64,000 nucleotides of DNA, from the NCBI GenBank assembly GCA_036897445.1, contig JAYMTL010000039.1:62001-126000 (forward strand), written 5' to 3'. Numbering within the stretch: the first letter of the stretch is position 1; every line of letters starts with the position of its first letter. Below are positions 13,090 through 25,200 of the stretch, piece after piece. Position numbers and translations under genes: made by a program. This DNA is from Pelargonium tetragonum. Lineage: Eukaryota > Streptophyta > Magnoliopsida > Geraniales > Geraniaceae. The notes below the pieces were generated by a model. It worked only from the letters and a program-made list of their open reading frames with translations. It searched no databases and was not told where the DNA came from.

Positions 13090-14084
13090 AAGTTCAAAGG
13101 GGTATCCTGTAACATGGAGTATCTTTTTAGATTGGGTTGACGAAAGGTACTACGAGTGTAGAAAAATAACAAGAGCAGGTCAATAAGAAATTAGTATCCC
13201 AGCAGGAACTCTCTTTATTATAAGGAAACGGTAGCCATCCCTTTTTCAGTCGGAATCTCCTATATGCTCTACTCGAAATTAAGATTTACTAACCAAGAGA
13301 TATCCATGAAATACTAAAATCTCTCAGAGTGAGACATTTTGTACAAAATTTTGTCGAAAGATATATATACATAGATCAATTAAAAAACAGAAACTTTTTT
13401 TAGAATTCCCTTGATAAGATTGGAACTCGAAAACTACAGTAGCCTTCAAAGCAACAGTAACAACGGCAAATACACTAAAGCACTAACTAATTCCTAGACT
13501 CTAAATACTTATGCTTGAAATCCTTAGATCTAAACTTTTAGGTATAAACGTTCTACATTCCTATAAGCTTACTAGCATATCTAGATGGATTTAGAGCCCT
13601 CTACAATAAGTAATAAGTTTCGACTACCTAAGCTAAATAAAGTCTAGTTGGTTTTATTTTGTTCAAGCGGAAAGCCCTCTTATAATTAAGTCAATTTATA
13701 CAATTCTATAATTAGAGGAGAAAAATGTCGAAATTCTTTAGGAGTTTAGTTCAAATGTTCTGCCAAAAAATATGTATACTTCAAGTAATGCACTAGGTTT
13801 TTCACGAGTTGATACCAAAAGTGCATTAGCTATATTTGAGTCACAGAATACCTTTCAACCCAAATCTTATGGTGTAGCAAAGTGCGAGAGCCCCTATTAG
13901 CAAATGAAAGTTTTGTCATAGACATGACTTCAAAATCTTGGTAGTCATTTTTATAGTATGTAAAACTAAAGTGACTAAGGGAAATGTCATTTTTAGAAAC
14001 AGAGAACTCGATGGAATTGCATTAGTTAAATAAAGTGCTCCGTTGTCGAGTACTTTTTTAAGTGCCCGGACCCCGTCAAATTCT
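13090..14084. other. Gene-free stretch upstream of the cox3 piece
   Basis: No upstream cox3 codons were found. A C/A-rich patch at 13445-13495 looks coding-like on the minus strand (GCFSVFAVVTVALK-type frame with a stop) but is not recognised. Its word TAACAACGGCAA (13458-13469) recurs at 29899-29910. A palindrome, GTACAAAATTTTGT, lies at 13341-13354. Confidence 0.4.
13341..13354. repeat. Dispersed palindrome
   Basis: GTACAAAATTTTGT with the perfect palindrome ACAAAATTTTGT. An identical 14-mer lies at 29344-29357, and a variant with two extra A residues at 51306-51322. Confidence 0.55.
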
Positions 14085-14147
14085 TGAGTATGAGATTCGA
14101 ACCCTTTGCATATCTATTAAAAAGAGTAGACGTCTTGCCACTCTTTA
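14085..14147 (-). other. tRNA-like remnant (Lys-like)
   Basis: On the minus strand GGGTTCGAATCTC (complement of 14092-14104) is a T-arm-like word. TTTTTAA (complement of 14117-14123) resembles a Lys UUU anticodon loop, and GTGGCAAGAC resembles a D-loop region. A four-pair TCTA/TAGA stem brackets the anticodon-like loop, but that loop is too long, and no complete acceptor stem was found. It is probably a degenerate tRNA. Confidence 0.35.
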
Positions 14148-14217
14148 GGGTTTTACTAAAACCCACAGTCTTAAAAATGAAACTGTTCTTGACATGTACT
14201 TGCTTTTCTAAATTAAA

Positions 14218-14673
14218 ATGAACTCCTTTTTTCTATTTAGAGTATGCTCAAAACACTTTGACAACAAGGGCACTACAGAAGGAATACTCAGAGTTAAAAA
14301 GTGTCCTTGTACTCGGCAGGGTTACTCCTGTTTTTATATACCCTACAGACTTAGAAACTCAAAATTCATTCTAACTAAGCGAGACCCCTTCTACCAGAGT
14401 TACTTGGGACTTCATTATATAATCAAGAAAAAGAACACTACACATACAAAAAGTACAACCCCTCCCTTTATGTTTTGTTCAAACATTTCCTATAGAGTTA
14501 GAAAAGGGTCCTTGCAATTTTTAACCCCGGGATTTCATTCTTCCGACGGATACTTTAACAATGAAAACCAGCTTGTATCAATAATTATTGGAGTTACTAC
14601 TAGTCAAAGAAGTTTATCTAGAAAGTCGGGTGTGTCTTCTTTATCTACTGAAAAATGTAAATTATTTAAGTAA
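14218..14673 (+). other. Longest open frame in the window, 151 codons, unrecognised
   Basis: This frame starts at ATG and ends at TAA. The product would be basic and Ser/Lys/Tyr-rich, with no membrane segment, signal peptide or motif I recognise. By my rough estimate, at this base composition stops fall about every 14 codons, so one frame of this length in 64 kb is only mildly unexpected. It contains a GC cluster (CAGGGTTACTCCTG near 14319-14332) like those of the surrounding non-coding sequence. That argues against a real gene. Confidence 0.15.
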
Positions 14674-17600
14674 GATATTCCGGAAAACTAAGCTTTAACT
14701 ATAACGCATTCTGAATAAAAGAAAGATAAGGAAAACCCTCGGAATTTTAATAAGTGTAGGAATCCTGCCTCTGGGTAAGCAAAAGCTTATTGTAGAGCGC
14801 GTAAACAGGCATACAGCAAAGATCCCCCCTTCAAAGTTCTAGTATTTGAAGCACTTCAAATCTATGAACTTTACCTTTTTAACAATACAATATAAAGAGT
14901 ACCCAGCTCTAATTTATGTAGTTAACCGGGATCCTCGTTTTTTGTTAAAACATATACGAACGTAAAAAATTTCTTGTGTATAGCTGAAGGAAGCTTCATT
15001 TTATAAGGATACTGCTCGTTTGATAGCATAAAGGCGGAACTCCACCTGTTCTTCTTAATTACTAAGATAAGGTACTCATTAGAACTGTCTCACTCATGGT
15101 ATTCTTTATAGCTTTCTAGTAATACTAGGAATCCTTCAGTTTCAACTATGTTACACAAATTTAAATACTTTAATATAAGAGGTTCCTACACTATTTGAGT
15201 TGGAGTCTTTCTAGAATTATGCGGATCCTGACCAAGATTAAAAAAATTCTTAAATTAAAGAAGACTAAATACTTATTTTATGGTACTAACTAATCTTGTT
15301 TTCTTGTGTTTATTACGGTTGAGGGAAGAGGACTCTATAGATTGTAAAAACCCCCTTTGTACTTACGGCAAAAGATTTATAATAGAAAAAAGAATTAAGG
15401 TGAATAGGACGTAGTACTTTGATAATAGTAAAAGTTATTATATTTAATGTATTACATTATAAGGGGTTTCATATTATCTAATAAGGCACAATACTTGGAT
15501 ATAGCAATAAAAGAGCCATCACTTAGGTCACTGCTTATACTCGTGGATTTAGGACAAGTTAACAACTTTTTGGAGGCTTACTAGAATTTTGTTTATACTA
15601 ACTTGTTGATTTGGCTTGCAGACTAAAATTTAGCTTGTGAGCGAGTTCTTACTTTACGAGGAATGCTCTTAAAGTTCTTTACAGTGTCAACTGAGAACCA
15701 CAATTAATTGAAATATTTATAAACAACTATTCTTAAATTGCATAAAAAGGAGTTGTGAACCCTTGTAATTTATACTAGGATTTTCTTCTTACAATGTAAG
15801 TAAGCACTTTTAGGATTCGCAGTAAATTAAAGGGATCTTATTACAAACCTTATCTAATGGGTGCCCATAACTTTCTTTTTTGTAATAAATATCTTGTGGT
15901 ATTCCTGTTTACAAGAGAAAGGGGTGCTCTTGTCTTTGAAAAGGTTTCTTAAGTTATATAAAATTATATACATAGGCCTAGGAGTGATCCTAATTAATAG
16001 CATCTTGTTGAAATTTATATTTATTTGCTAAACAGCGATAAAAATATGTAGATGTCAACGAAAGAGAGTAATGCACCTAAGACTTTTCTTGTTATTATGC
16101 TTCTATAAATAAAAGTTTGAAGCTTTACTGCATTCACAATACAAAAGATGGGACTACTTTAAAGTTACAAGGATATTTATAGCGAATGTTTTATCAAATA
16201 AAGAAATATATTGTAATTGGGTTGGTAATGTACTTATTTCAGGCCTTGGTAGACATTGGTAGACAACGGTTCAAAATCTCAGAAATAGTATATAAGACCT
16301 TGTGTATAGCGTAACCTATGCTAAGATGTTAATTTTCTTTCTCTTTTATTGACATAACTATGAATATTTTATAAGTTTTTCACAGAACTAAAGTTCAATT
16401 AAGCATAGGCTCCCGTGAAAATAAAGTTTCTACAGGTTTCCAGCTACACATATATTTGTCAAGGTATTTAGTTAGTAGTCGATATACACACGAGTAATTC
16501 CCTTTTAATATAATAAAACTCCCGATCGTATTACAGCGGCAAGATAGAGTTTTATTCCAAGCTCTGGGTTTGGGTTTTTTACGTACTAGAGGCCGTTTAG
16601 ACTATAATATTGAATATTGTAGCAATTACTATTATTATATTAGGCATTGAACCAAAAGCAAAATGAAGGGTTAGTGAAGATCCATAATAAGGAATAAAAG
16701 ATCTCACTTATTACTGTATTTCTAACAGGAGCTTCTAGTTTTAGTATTCCAGATTAGAAAAAAGTTATGCTAGTATAATCTTCATGGATTAAAGATATGA
16801 GTACTCCTTAATTTAAAGTTAGGAGTGAACCCAGGAAGAGCCTACGTATCTCAGTTCCTTAAGAGAAGGACTCCTCATTTGCCTTGACCGGTAAGTATTC
16901 TTGTAATCTGAGAGAATTTAATAGCATTTTTAATTCTCGGTATTTCTTTAATCTGGTCAACCAAAATTTAACGTTTTGCTCAAACGGAATTGCATGGAAT
17001 TTATAAAAAAACGAATAACTTATACCAATTGTATTATTTGAAAAGTAAGCCCACTCCTATATTATATATAACAGGCATAGACACTTCTCTTGCAGCATTT
17101 TGTTAATAAGTCATAATTTTCTTAGTAAGCTCCTAGTAACCTTTATTATTTATTACTGTTGACCACAGCTTTTTAGGATCCACCGGGAGCTCACCTCTAG
17201 CAGGGTATGTTAGTACATAAGCAAATATGGGATTTAAAGTAAAGGAGAAACATATAGTTCAGAAAGGATTCAAGATATTAGAGAGAGTAGGGTAGCTCCC
17301 TTAATACTTTGTGTCAAGAATTCTATATTAGTACAAAAGAGGTCTTTCAGAGTTAATTTATTTCCCTGCCGTAGAAATTTACAAAGGAATCCCATGTCCT
17401 ATTTACTCGTTATATAGAACCAGCACTTGACCACGAACCCTTTAGGAGATATCATAAGAACTCCCGGTTTGCCATCTAGTAGTAAGTCTAAATACTAAAT
17501 AAGAGGGAATCCAATAAAGCAAAACTGGATAATAAGCAAGTAAGAACCTCGTTAAAAATTATAAGAGTAATGCTCCTGTTTTATGGATTTCTCGAAGTTA

Positions 17601-19540
17601 GGGCTATAGGGCTGACAAGGCATTAGGAAGCTCCTCTTTTAAAAGATTCCAGGTAGACAAATGCGAATCAAGTTAGAGAGGCTTAGGGAGAACTTTAATT
17701 AGGGGCGTCCCTAAGGGCTTGCTTATAAAGAGTTTGATATTGATAATCCCATCTTTATAAAGATCTTTAAAACTTTTTCACTCTGCATTGTACTCGTCAA
17801 TGTTAATTTATCTGGGCTCAAAGCGTAAAAAGTCTTGTTTTAAAATCGCCACGAATTTATATCCAACTGACAAGTAATTAAAAACAGAATATTCAAGAAA
17901 TATAAGAGGCCTCTACCTCGCCTTTGCCCCAAGTAGCAGCTAAGCCGAAGCTTTTAGTTAGTATAAAAAGGGACCATATAGGAAAGAGCCTTTACGAGAC
18001 TTCGGAGTTTTACACTTTTTTTACAAATGATTCAAAACCTTTCCCAGATAAAAGGAAGAGTTTAAAGGCCCACTAGTATTCCCTTAATAAAATAAAACCT
18101 CAGCATATACAAAATCTGATTAAGACTCATTTCGTAAAACTATAAACTTACAGAAACCTCTCGGCTAGCGCCCGCCTTTTACGAGTTTATAAAGCTCGCT
18201 TTCCTATAAAATTTAGGAATAAACAGATAGAGATATCAATACCTTTTTATTAATAATAAAGAATTTTTTCGCAGAAGTGTATAGAAAATCTACCCGGTTT
18301 GAGCAAAGCGAGTTCTTGAGACAGGCTTATTACTATAAAGCAAGTTTTATACTTGTTTTCTAAAAATGTACGGATCTGTTTACAAAAGCATCAAAAGGAA
18401 GTCACATGGTTTATCCTTTTTCTTATGGGCTATACGCCTATGCACTTGTCTTATATAATTATAATACCTTATTTTACTTTTGTACGGGATTCCTTTAATC
18501 CCAAAACTGTTAGGAATCGTTACGACTTCTTACAGCTAGGAGTTCTTACTGCCCTGTCTCCCTATACCTACATACACCTACTTATTCTAATGTATTAGAG
18601 TTTAGAGTAATAGTAAGGGATATAGTGTACAGTAGAAGTCGGTTTTTCTCTTGTTAAGGGGATATACTCCCTTGCTTTGTTATTCCTGTTAAAGAGGATA
18701 AGGAGAGAAACCCTACAAATAGATATAAGTCATTCTACCTGACGTAGCATCGCGAAGGGCTTTTTTCTAATATAGTGTATATAGAGGCCCAAAAGAAAAT
18801 AGAAATTTATGTTTCATATAGCAGCAAAAGCCCCGCCTTTCCTAATTATAAACCCAAGATTCCTTGTATTTCCTGCCTTATTGTAACCTACAGCTTATTA
18901 GATAGTCAAAACTACTAGCGATAAAAGAAAGAATTTCTCTCATTTTCTTGTAAGTTTTTCTTCAATAAAGGAAAGGGTACACTTTGGGATTTGCACTAAG
19001 AAAAAGGGTAAAGCAAGCTGAAGAGGGGTGCAGAGAGCATAGCTCCTAACTCTAATCTAAAGAAGAGTACTACTGCTAAGTATAAGTAAGGGATTTCTAA
19101 CAGATTAAGAACTCTAGTAAAAGAATACATATTCGGGGTAACTCGCGGGTTTGGAGGTTACTTTTACTAGTCAGGGCTCTCCAGTTGTAAAAACAGGTGT
19201 ACCACAAAGCTCTTGATTTTTTCTTTTTACTTACATTCAAAAATGAGAATTTTAGGTATCTGGTTATATTATAAAAAAGCCCTACTTAAGCGCATGCCTC
19301 TAGGGTTTCCCATTTTAGCTTTTCAAATAACGGGGATATAGGACTTAGTACGGGGTTTTACAAGAGAAAAGACTTTCAAAGGTAAAGGATTTTACTCAGG
19401 AAAATCCTTTAGGAGCGGGTAGTGATGTATTATATCTTATGAGTTTTCAAAAAAGATAGAGGGATAGTTTAAGGGTTTAGTACCCGTCTTGGTTGGATAT
19501 TTCATTTTTTATGGATACTGGTAAAAAGGGAGGTTCCTAA
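14674..19540. other. Gene-free stretch
   Basis: No gene is recognised. The 81-codon frame at 18353-18598 is hydrophobic in the middle (WFILFLMGYTPMHLSYIIII) and faintly recalls the end of cytochrome b, but it contains a GC cluster and no diagnostic residues. A tandem 10-mer lies at 16246-16265. The rest is AT-rich sequence with GC clusters. Confidence 0.45.
16246..16265 (+). repeat. Tandem 10-mer, Leu tRNA D-loop-like
   Basis: TTGGTAGACA is repeated twice head to tail and is followed by ACGGTTCAAAATCTC. TTGGTAGACA is the usual D-loop word of class II leucine tRNAs, and GGTTCAAAATC resembles a T-loop. The anticodon arm that should lie between them is absent. It may be a collapsed tRNA remnant. 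Confidence 0.3.
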
Positions 19541-19660
19541 TCTAAATAAGTAAATGCTAACAAGAAACGGGAGTCTATAACTAGTCAAAAGGCAGGGGAT
19601 TTCTTTCTTAGGTATGAAGATAAGGGTGTGAAGAATAGTACAGGTAATGTAATTAAGTAA
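19541..19660 (+). repeat. Purine-rich repeat block with 15-bp core
   Basis: Purine-rich plus-strand sequence ending in an exact AGGTAATGTAATTAA (19642-19656). Upstream words (AGGTATGAAGATAAGGG, GAAGAATAG) are of the same kind as in the other blocks. Confidence 0.5.
19642..19656 (+). repeat. 15-bp core repeat, copy 2
   Basis: Exact AGGTAATGTAATTAA, preceded by AGTAC and followed by GTAAAC. Confidence 0.85.
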
Positions 19661-20514
19661 ACAGCAGTATCCTCTTGTTAAGGAGTTAGAGTCTTCTCAA
19701 AATTCTTACAGCTTTGTCTTGTTATAAATCTTCTTTCTCTAGCTTAGTTATCTTGCTCTTGATTGAATCCGTTTCGTTATCCGGCAGGGTATCCTATAAA
19801 AAAATGACATTTCCTTAAATAAGGACTTTAAAAAGTCTAGTACATTTATACCTCGAGGCGAGGATGTTTGTATTAGTTACAGAATAGAATAGAAAACAGG
19901 AGCTATATCTTGATATGAAGGGGTATTCTAACTATGAAAAAAGGGACGCTAAAGTTAACGTACCTTATAAATGTATATACTTTATAGCTGTCAGAACTCC
20001 CCGTAAATTCTGTAACCTCAGATTAGGGGCTTTTGGATTAATCAGGAGTCGCAAAGTGAAATGAATTCACTTTTGAGGATAAACCTATTATCGCTCTGTT
20101 TTATTTTAAAATACCCTATCTTTCAAAGTCTAAGGACAGAGGTTCTTTATTGTATATAAACACTTAACTTTATGAAACAAAAAGGGCTAACCAAGAGTAG
20201 ATCTAAAGTCAAATATGTAGAATCCCTTTTTTCTAATCCCAGCCCCGCATTTCCTGAGGCAAAGATAGGACAGTAAGAGAGGCCTAGTTTCTACTCGGGT
20301 TAAGAGTGTTTTGAAAAAGGGTTGCTTTAAAAGACAGGATAGATTTCATTTAAAAGCCTAAGGTTTTTCAAGTTACACTTACCACTATTCCTTTGTTTTT
20401 TACAAGGTTTCTTGATTCTGGATAAGAATTTTTGAAGAGTAAGACAAGACAGTTACTCTCGAGAGAGGTATTATCAAAACGGGTACAGGCTCCCCTAGGA
20501 GCTGTCGTAATACG

Positions 20515-20680
20515 AAGAGTTAGACTTTCAAGAAGGGTATACCTCTAATAGGGAAAGTTATGAGTATGCAGAAAAGTAGTCAGAAACAAAGTAAGAGTAT
20601 AACTCATAAGAAAGAAGGGCTAGAAAAAAGGGTATAGGCATGTTGATGTTGACTCATAGGACAGGTAATGTAATTAAGGA
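20515..20680 (+). repeat. Purine-rich repeat block with 15-bp core
   Basis: Plus-strand purine-rich block with GTAAGAGTATAACTCATAAG and GGGTATAGGCATG, ending in the core at 20663-20677. Its words match, in inverted orientation, the block at 240-560. Confidence 0.5.
20663..20677 (+). repeat. 15-bp core repeat, copy 3
   Basis: Exact AGGTAATGTAATTAA, preceded by CATAGGAC (compare ATAGTAC at copy 2) and followed by GGAGTTTACC. Confidence 0.85.
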
Positions 20681-21279
20681 GTTTACCTATCAATTTCCAG
20701 GAGAAAGTTTCCCCTTTGTTTTGTTAGTTTCAAATTAGAGTTCTAAGAGATCTCAGTAAGTTCTTTTCTTCGGGATTCTGTACCACTAATCTCATTTTTA
20801 AGAAATTCGTAAAAGGTTTCAAGAGAATTTTCTACTAGGATTGACGAGCAAGTCAAAAAAGGGAAACTTACAGGGCTAGCCCGGCTATAATCAAGGATAA
20901 AATTCATTTTGGTTTTAATACTTTCACATTAAATGCATTGGCAACCTGCAGCGAAATCCTTTAGTCATTTTAACTCAGCAAAAGGCTTAGCTTCGAATAT
21001 CAGCAGAACAAGGGTATTCTCCAGAATTTATTCCGCGATTTTAGTCTGAACTTTTAGCTTTTAGGATAGTTAAGCAATAAACAATAGAGGTCAGAAAAGG
21101 ATCTTTAAAGACAAATAATGTTATGTAAGTGTAATTGCATCCGAGAAGGAGACTCCTCATCTTTCATCTTTGTTTGACTCTTAATTACTACATGCCTTAT
21201 CTTTCTTGTGAGCATTAAGGGACATAAAAGTGGATTCCTTTTGGTTGCTATCCTATTCTGAAATCGCTAAAGAAACTCC

Positions 21280-21560
21280 TTACCTTAAGTCCTTTTCCTT
21301 TTAATTAAAAAGAAATGATTCTATTTTTATTCTATTGTAGAATAGACCCTTTAACCTTTTTTACTACCCTCCTAAATCCTGTAACCTAAGAAAAAAGGAA
21401 TACATATTCATTTGAGGGCTTAGGTTTATATAAGTTCTTGCTTTTATCGCTTGTTTGTCTATATATAAGTAAAGCCTTAGTACATTCGCTTAGCCCTTCC
21501 TTCTATTTGACTTGGTTTCCTAACCTCCATCTAGAACCGGTGAGAACCCTAAAAAGGAGG
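21280..21560 (-). repeat. Purine-rich repeat block, inverted
   Basis: Pyrimidine-rich on the plus strand, with words such as CTATATATAAGTAAAGCC and CCTTCCTTCTATTTGAC. It is of the same kind as the inverted blocks near 45.3 and 53.4 kb. Edges are approximate. Confidence 0.3.
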
Positions 21561-22221
21561 AGAGGAATATCTTTAACTTAAAGCAGTGCTTTTTCCTTCA
21601 TTTCTCGAATTGAATTAACTTTTTATGACTTTACAAGGTAAAACTGAAGAAAGCAGAGTGACTATAAACTTTGTCGGAAATTGGCTTTGGACCAGGTAAC
21701 GAAGTTAAAGGAATTTAGAAAGCTTTGACTATATCCTATTGATTGTCTGGACTTGCCGGGTCTTGTCGAAAGTATACAAACTCAGGAATATCTACCTCTC
21801 TCTAAAAACCTTAACTTAAATTTCCGGAACAAGGAGCGCTGTTCTATATTACTGTCCCAGATACGAAAACTAAAACAAGCAGAACAGGAACTCCTTTGTT
21901 CATTTCTTTGCTTTTGACTTTCCCTTTCTCTGTTTACTTTCCTAGACCGGAGACTCTATAAACAACCATAACATGAGGCTCCCTTTGCCAATCTCTTTAA
22001 ATAGGAAGACTCTTATAGGTAGTATCTAAACAAGGAAATCCTTAGAAAAAGGGAAAGACTAAAAGGCTACGTTATAAGATTTAGATAGTGCGTTTACCTT
22101 GCTCTGATTTAGTTGTTCTATTCTTAGTAAGGGAAACTTCCTCCTGCCTTAGCATTTAAAGAGGGGAAGCGCCTTATAAGTATAGAGTAACGGTCAGTAT
22201 ACCCGGCTGTAGCGATAGCAG

Positions 22222-22236
22222 AGGTAATGTAATTAA
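22222..22236 (+). repeat. 15-bp core repeat, copy 4
   Basis: Exact AGGTAATGTAATTAA, preceded by AGCGATAGCAG and followed by TAGGGGTTAG. Confidence 0.85.
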
Positions 22237-22419
22237 TAGGGGTTAGAATAGACCTACTTACACTGGAAAACCCATCAACTCTTGTTTTGTATTTCTTTTA
22301 TTTCTTAATTAAATGTAAAAGACTTACTTAACTTTTGTACTGACTTCTTCATTTCTTATGAGCTATCTTCTTTGTAATACACTCTAGGAATACTAACTAA
22401 TACAATAACTCTTAGGAAG

Positions 22420-22560
22420 ACTGAAAAGAAAACATAGAGAGTAAAAGCCAGGGCTCTAAGAAGGTTCTATCTCTGGGGTAGAGATAGGCGCATTGTGCAT
22501 ATGAAACAAGGTACGCATAAGAGTAACAAGCAAGGTCCTTTTAGCAGAGCACCAAAAAGA
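22420..22560 (+). repeat. Purine-rich repeat block
   Basis: Plus-strand purine-rich sequence with GAGATAGG and GGTACGCATAAGAGTAAC. No 15-bp core lies inside, but one copy lies about 200 bp upstream. Confidence 0.35.
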
Positions 22561-24769
22561 GGTTTTTAGAGCTTTCTCTTGTATATTGTAAAGTAAGGGT
22601 TCCTAGTATAAAGTCCATTTTAGAATAAGAGAAAGTGATAATTATTACTCGGGGCTTTTGTATCTTTCAGTTAACCAAGAGCTATGTTTCTAGTTTAAGT
22701 ACTTAGAAATAAAGAAGAAACTCCTAAGTTTCTTTCGTGTTCCTCTGATTTCAGATTTCCAATTCTAGGTAGAGGTTAGGGTATAAAAATAAGTAGAACT
22801 GAATTTGTTTCCAGTTCTAGTAAATGAAGTCCAGTGAAGTTGGTGTTGTTTCCCTTATTTTCTAGTTCTAAGTTATCAAGAATACCTTAAAGCGAATAAA
22901 ATGAAGTTTATAAGGAAGGTGTCAAGGAGAGTACATTCGGCTAGCTTATAAGGAGCACTGGGGAATTCTCTATAACTAAGTAAAACAGGTAAGAAAGGTC
23001 TAGCTCATTAAGATAGGTACGAAGGTTAAGAAAGAATAGATTTGGGATGGGTATGAATAAACAACAAGGGAATAAGCATGTGAGATTAGAACCCCCGGCC
23101 TCTCCATACAAAATACAAAGCAAATTTGTCCTACCAGGAATTCCTACTGCACAAGGCCGCTAGTAAAAAGTGTTTATACACTCTCTTTATTATTCCCGGA
23201 AACAGCTTAGTGAAGTTTTGTATTTATATAGTATAGCTCAGTCCCTTGTCCTCTTTGGGTAGTACAACATAGAAAAGCTAAGGAGAACCATATTCGAACC
23301 AATGACATCCAATCAAATTGACAGGGGCTCTGCCAGTTATAATTTAGAAAAAGAGGGGCCCTAAAGGGTTGAGCGGCGGATAGCGGTTACTGTACTTTTC
23401 ACCTTTATAGGAAGGTACTTCAATAGTAGAGTAGGGAAGACTTCTATTAAGTTAAGTGATTTCAATTCCTTAGTTTATAGCTCCAGACCTATACGAGGGG
23501 TATACTTAATATGGTTGTCTCGCCCAACTATAAATCAAAAGGCAAGTTTATCTTGTGAATAGGGAAAAATCCAGTCATTATGGTAAGGAGTTTCTCTTAA
23601 CCCTATAAATAAACACAGTACTACTAAAGGGATGCTTTTTCTTTGCATTGTCTAAACTTAGTTAACAAGGTTTCCAAATTAGTAAGCCTTATATTAATAA
23701 AAATAATAGAAAGACCCCTACAAAAGAAAGTTTCTAATCAAGGAGTTGGGGTTTCTATCTAGGAGCAAGTCTAAGAGTAGAAAATTGAGAAGGGTATAAG
23801 CCGATTCGCAGAATTAGGAAAGATCTATAAAAAAAGGAAAAATCTTCCTTTTGCTTTTACAGGAATTTATATAAGTTTTTTGAGTAAGGAAGTCTATAAA
23901 AAGATTAGGAGACTGAAAAAATACATAAAAGAGTATATATTATTTACAAGATAAATCTTGCCTCAGTTCTTAGTTAGAAAGGGAAGATTAAATCTGATAA
24001 ATACCTTTCCTTTCAAAAAGCGGAGGAAGATTTCAATTTAGGAGGGTAAAGTAAATGGGGAACCCTCTATTATAATATATTCTAGTAAGTTCAGATTTAT
24101 GCTTTGCAGTATGTAAGGGAGAAACTTTTTGTATTCTGAGGTTTTCAAGTCTTCTGCTATCTTTTAGGCAGTAGACCTTAGCGGTATTGCGGAGGAGTTT
24201 CCAAGCAGAAGTGATAAAAAAAAAGTAATTAGTACATTCCTTTTTAATTTCTAAATTGGAATATTTAGCGGAAAAGCCCAAAGATAGGAAGGTAAATTTC
24301 TTACTTTATTCCCCTATAGCTAATTCAGGATAGGCCTTAAAATTATCGATCCGTAATTTCTATGCGAGGCCCTAGTTAGTTAACAAAGGAAGCCTTTTTG
24401 TTTAAGGTTTTTAAAGTAAAAAAGGTAGTGAGTGTATCTAAGGGATATAAGCGAGTGAGGAGTTCTTTCCCTATTCTAAGGATTTCCTTCCGTTAAGTCT
24501 GTTATTTTTAGGGGATTCTCATTAGTAGGAGAGCAGTTTACTTATCTTCCGGATTCTTTGCTACTAAAATAAATTACGAAATTCCTATAAGTTTTCGTTC
24601 AGGTCTTTTTCTATTTTGAAGCAAGTCAATGAGGTTCCGTTTCAGGGAAATAAGATTCTGCGACCCTTCATTCTTGTAGAAAGGTAAAGTTTTTCCTTTT
24701 TATAAAGTAAATAGCCTATACAAAATTTTTTGAAGTTTGAGAGTGATAAAATGTAAAAGTTTTTACTGA
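22561..24769. other. Gene-free stretch with one tRNA-like remnant
   Basis: No gene is recognised. The open frames at 22941-23123 and 24033-24281 (minus) have no motifs. GC clusters continue. Confidence 0.45.
23283..23345 (-). other. tRNA-like remnant (Asp-like)
   Basis: On the minus strand three tRNA signature words stand in the right order: TGGCAGAG (D-loop side, complement of 23328-23335), CTGTCAA (Asp GUC anticodon loop, complement of 23318-23324) and TGGTTCGAATA (T-loop, complement of 23291-23301). The anticodon stem does not pair, the variable region is about four bases too long, and the 3' T-stem strand is lost. Confidence 0.4.
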
Positions 24770-25200
24770 ATGAAGAAAAAGTTTTAGCTGGAAGGTAAGA
24801 CTAAGAACCAGGTATTAAGAGCATGAAACATGGGGTGCAAAGGAGTATAACTAACATACAGAATCTAGGTATTCATAAGAGAGTTATAGTCGCTAAGAAG
24901 ATAGGTATAGCTCGGATAGCCCATAAGACAGCTAGAACCCGATAGAGAGTCTTAACATTACATAAAAGCTGCAGTTATCACGAAGAGTAGAAAAGAGAGT
25001 ACAGGTTATAAGAAAGCGGATCTAAGTACAGGTATGAAGACTTAGAGGATACTGATACAGAATAAGAAGAGTTAGGCTACAACAAGGAAGATACAGAGTC
25101 TGGTTTTTAAGAAAGTGGGTCTTTTTAAGATTTAGAATCGGTTTAAGAGGCTGTAAAAAGTAAGGCTCATAAAGGAGGTATTACAAAAAGGGGGACAAAT
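24770..25200 (+). repeat. Long purine-rich repeat block
   Basis: The longest plus-strand purine-rich block. ATAGGTATAGCTCGGATA at 24901-24918 matches 62271-62288 at 17 of 18 bases. CATAAGAGAGTTATAGTCGC and GATACAGAATAAGAAGAG recall words of the inverted block at 240-560. No core 15-mer and no open frame. Confidence 0.45.

Noticed and set aside
18353-18598. 81-codon hydrophobic frame as a possible cytochrome b end
   Set aside because: No diagnostic residues, a GC cluster lies inside, and the length is expected by chance.
21690-21725. GGACCAGGTAACGAAGTTAAAGG resembling LSU rRNA GGTCCTAAGGTAGCGAAATT
   Set aside because: The match is partial with insertions, and no flanking rRNA sequence was found.
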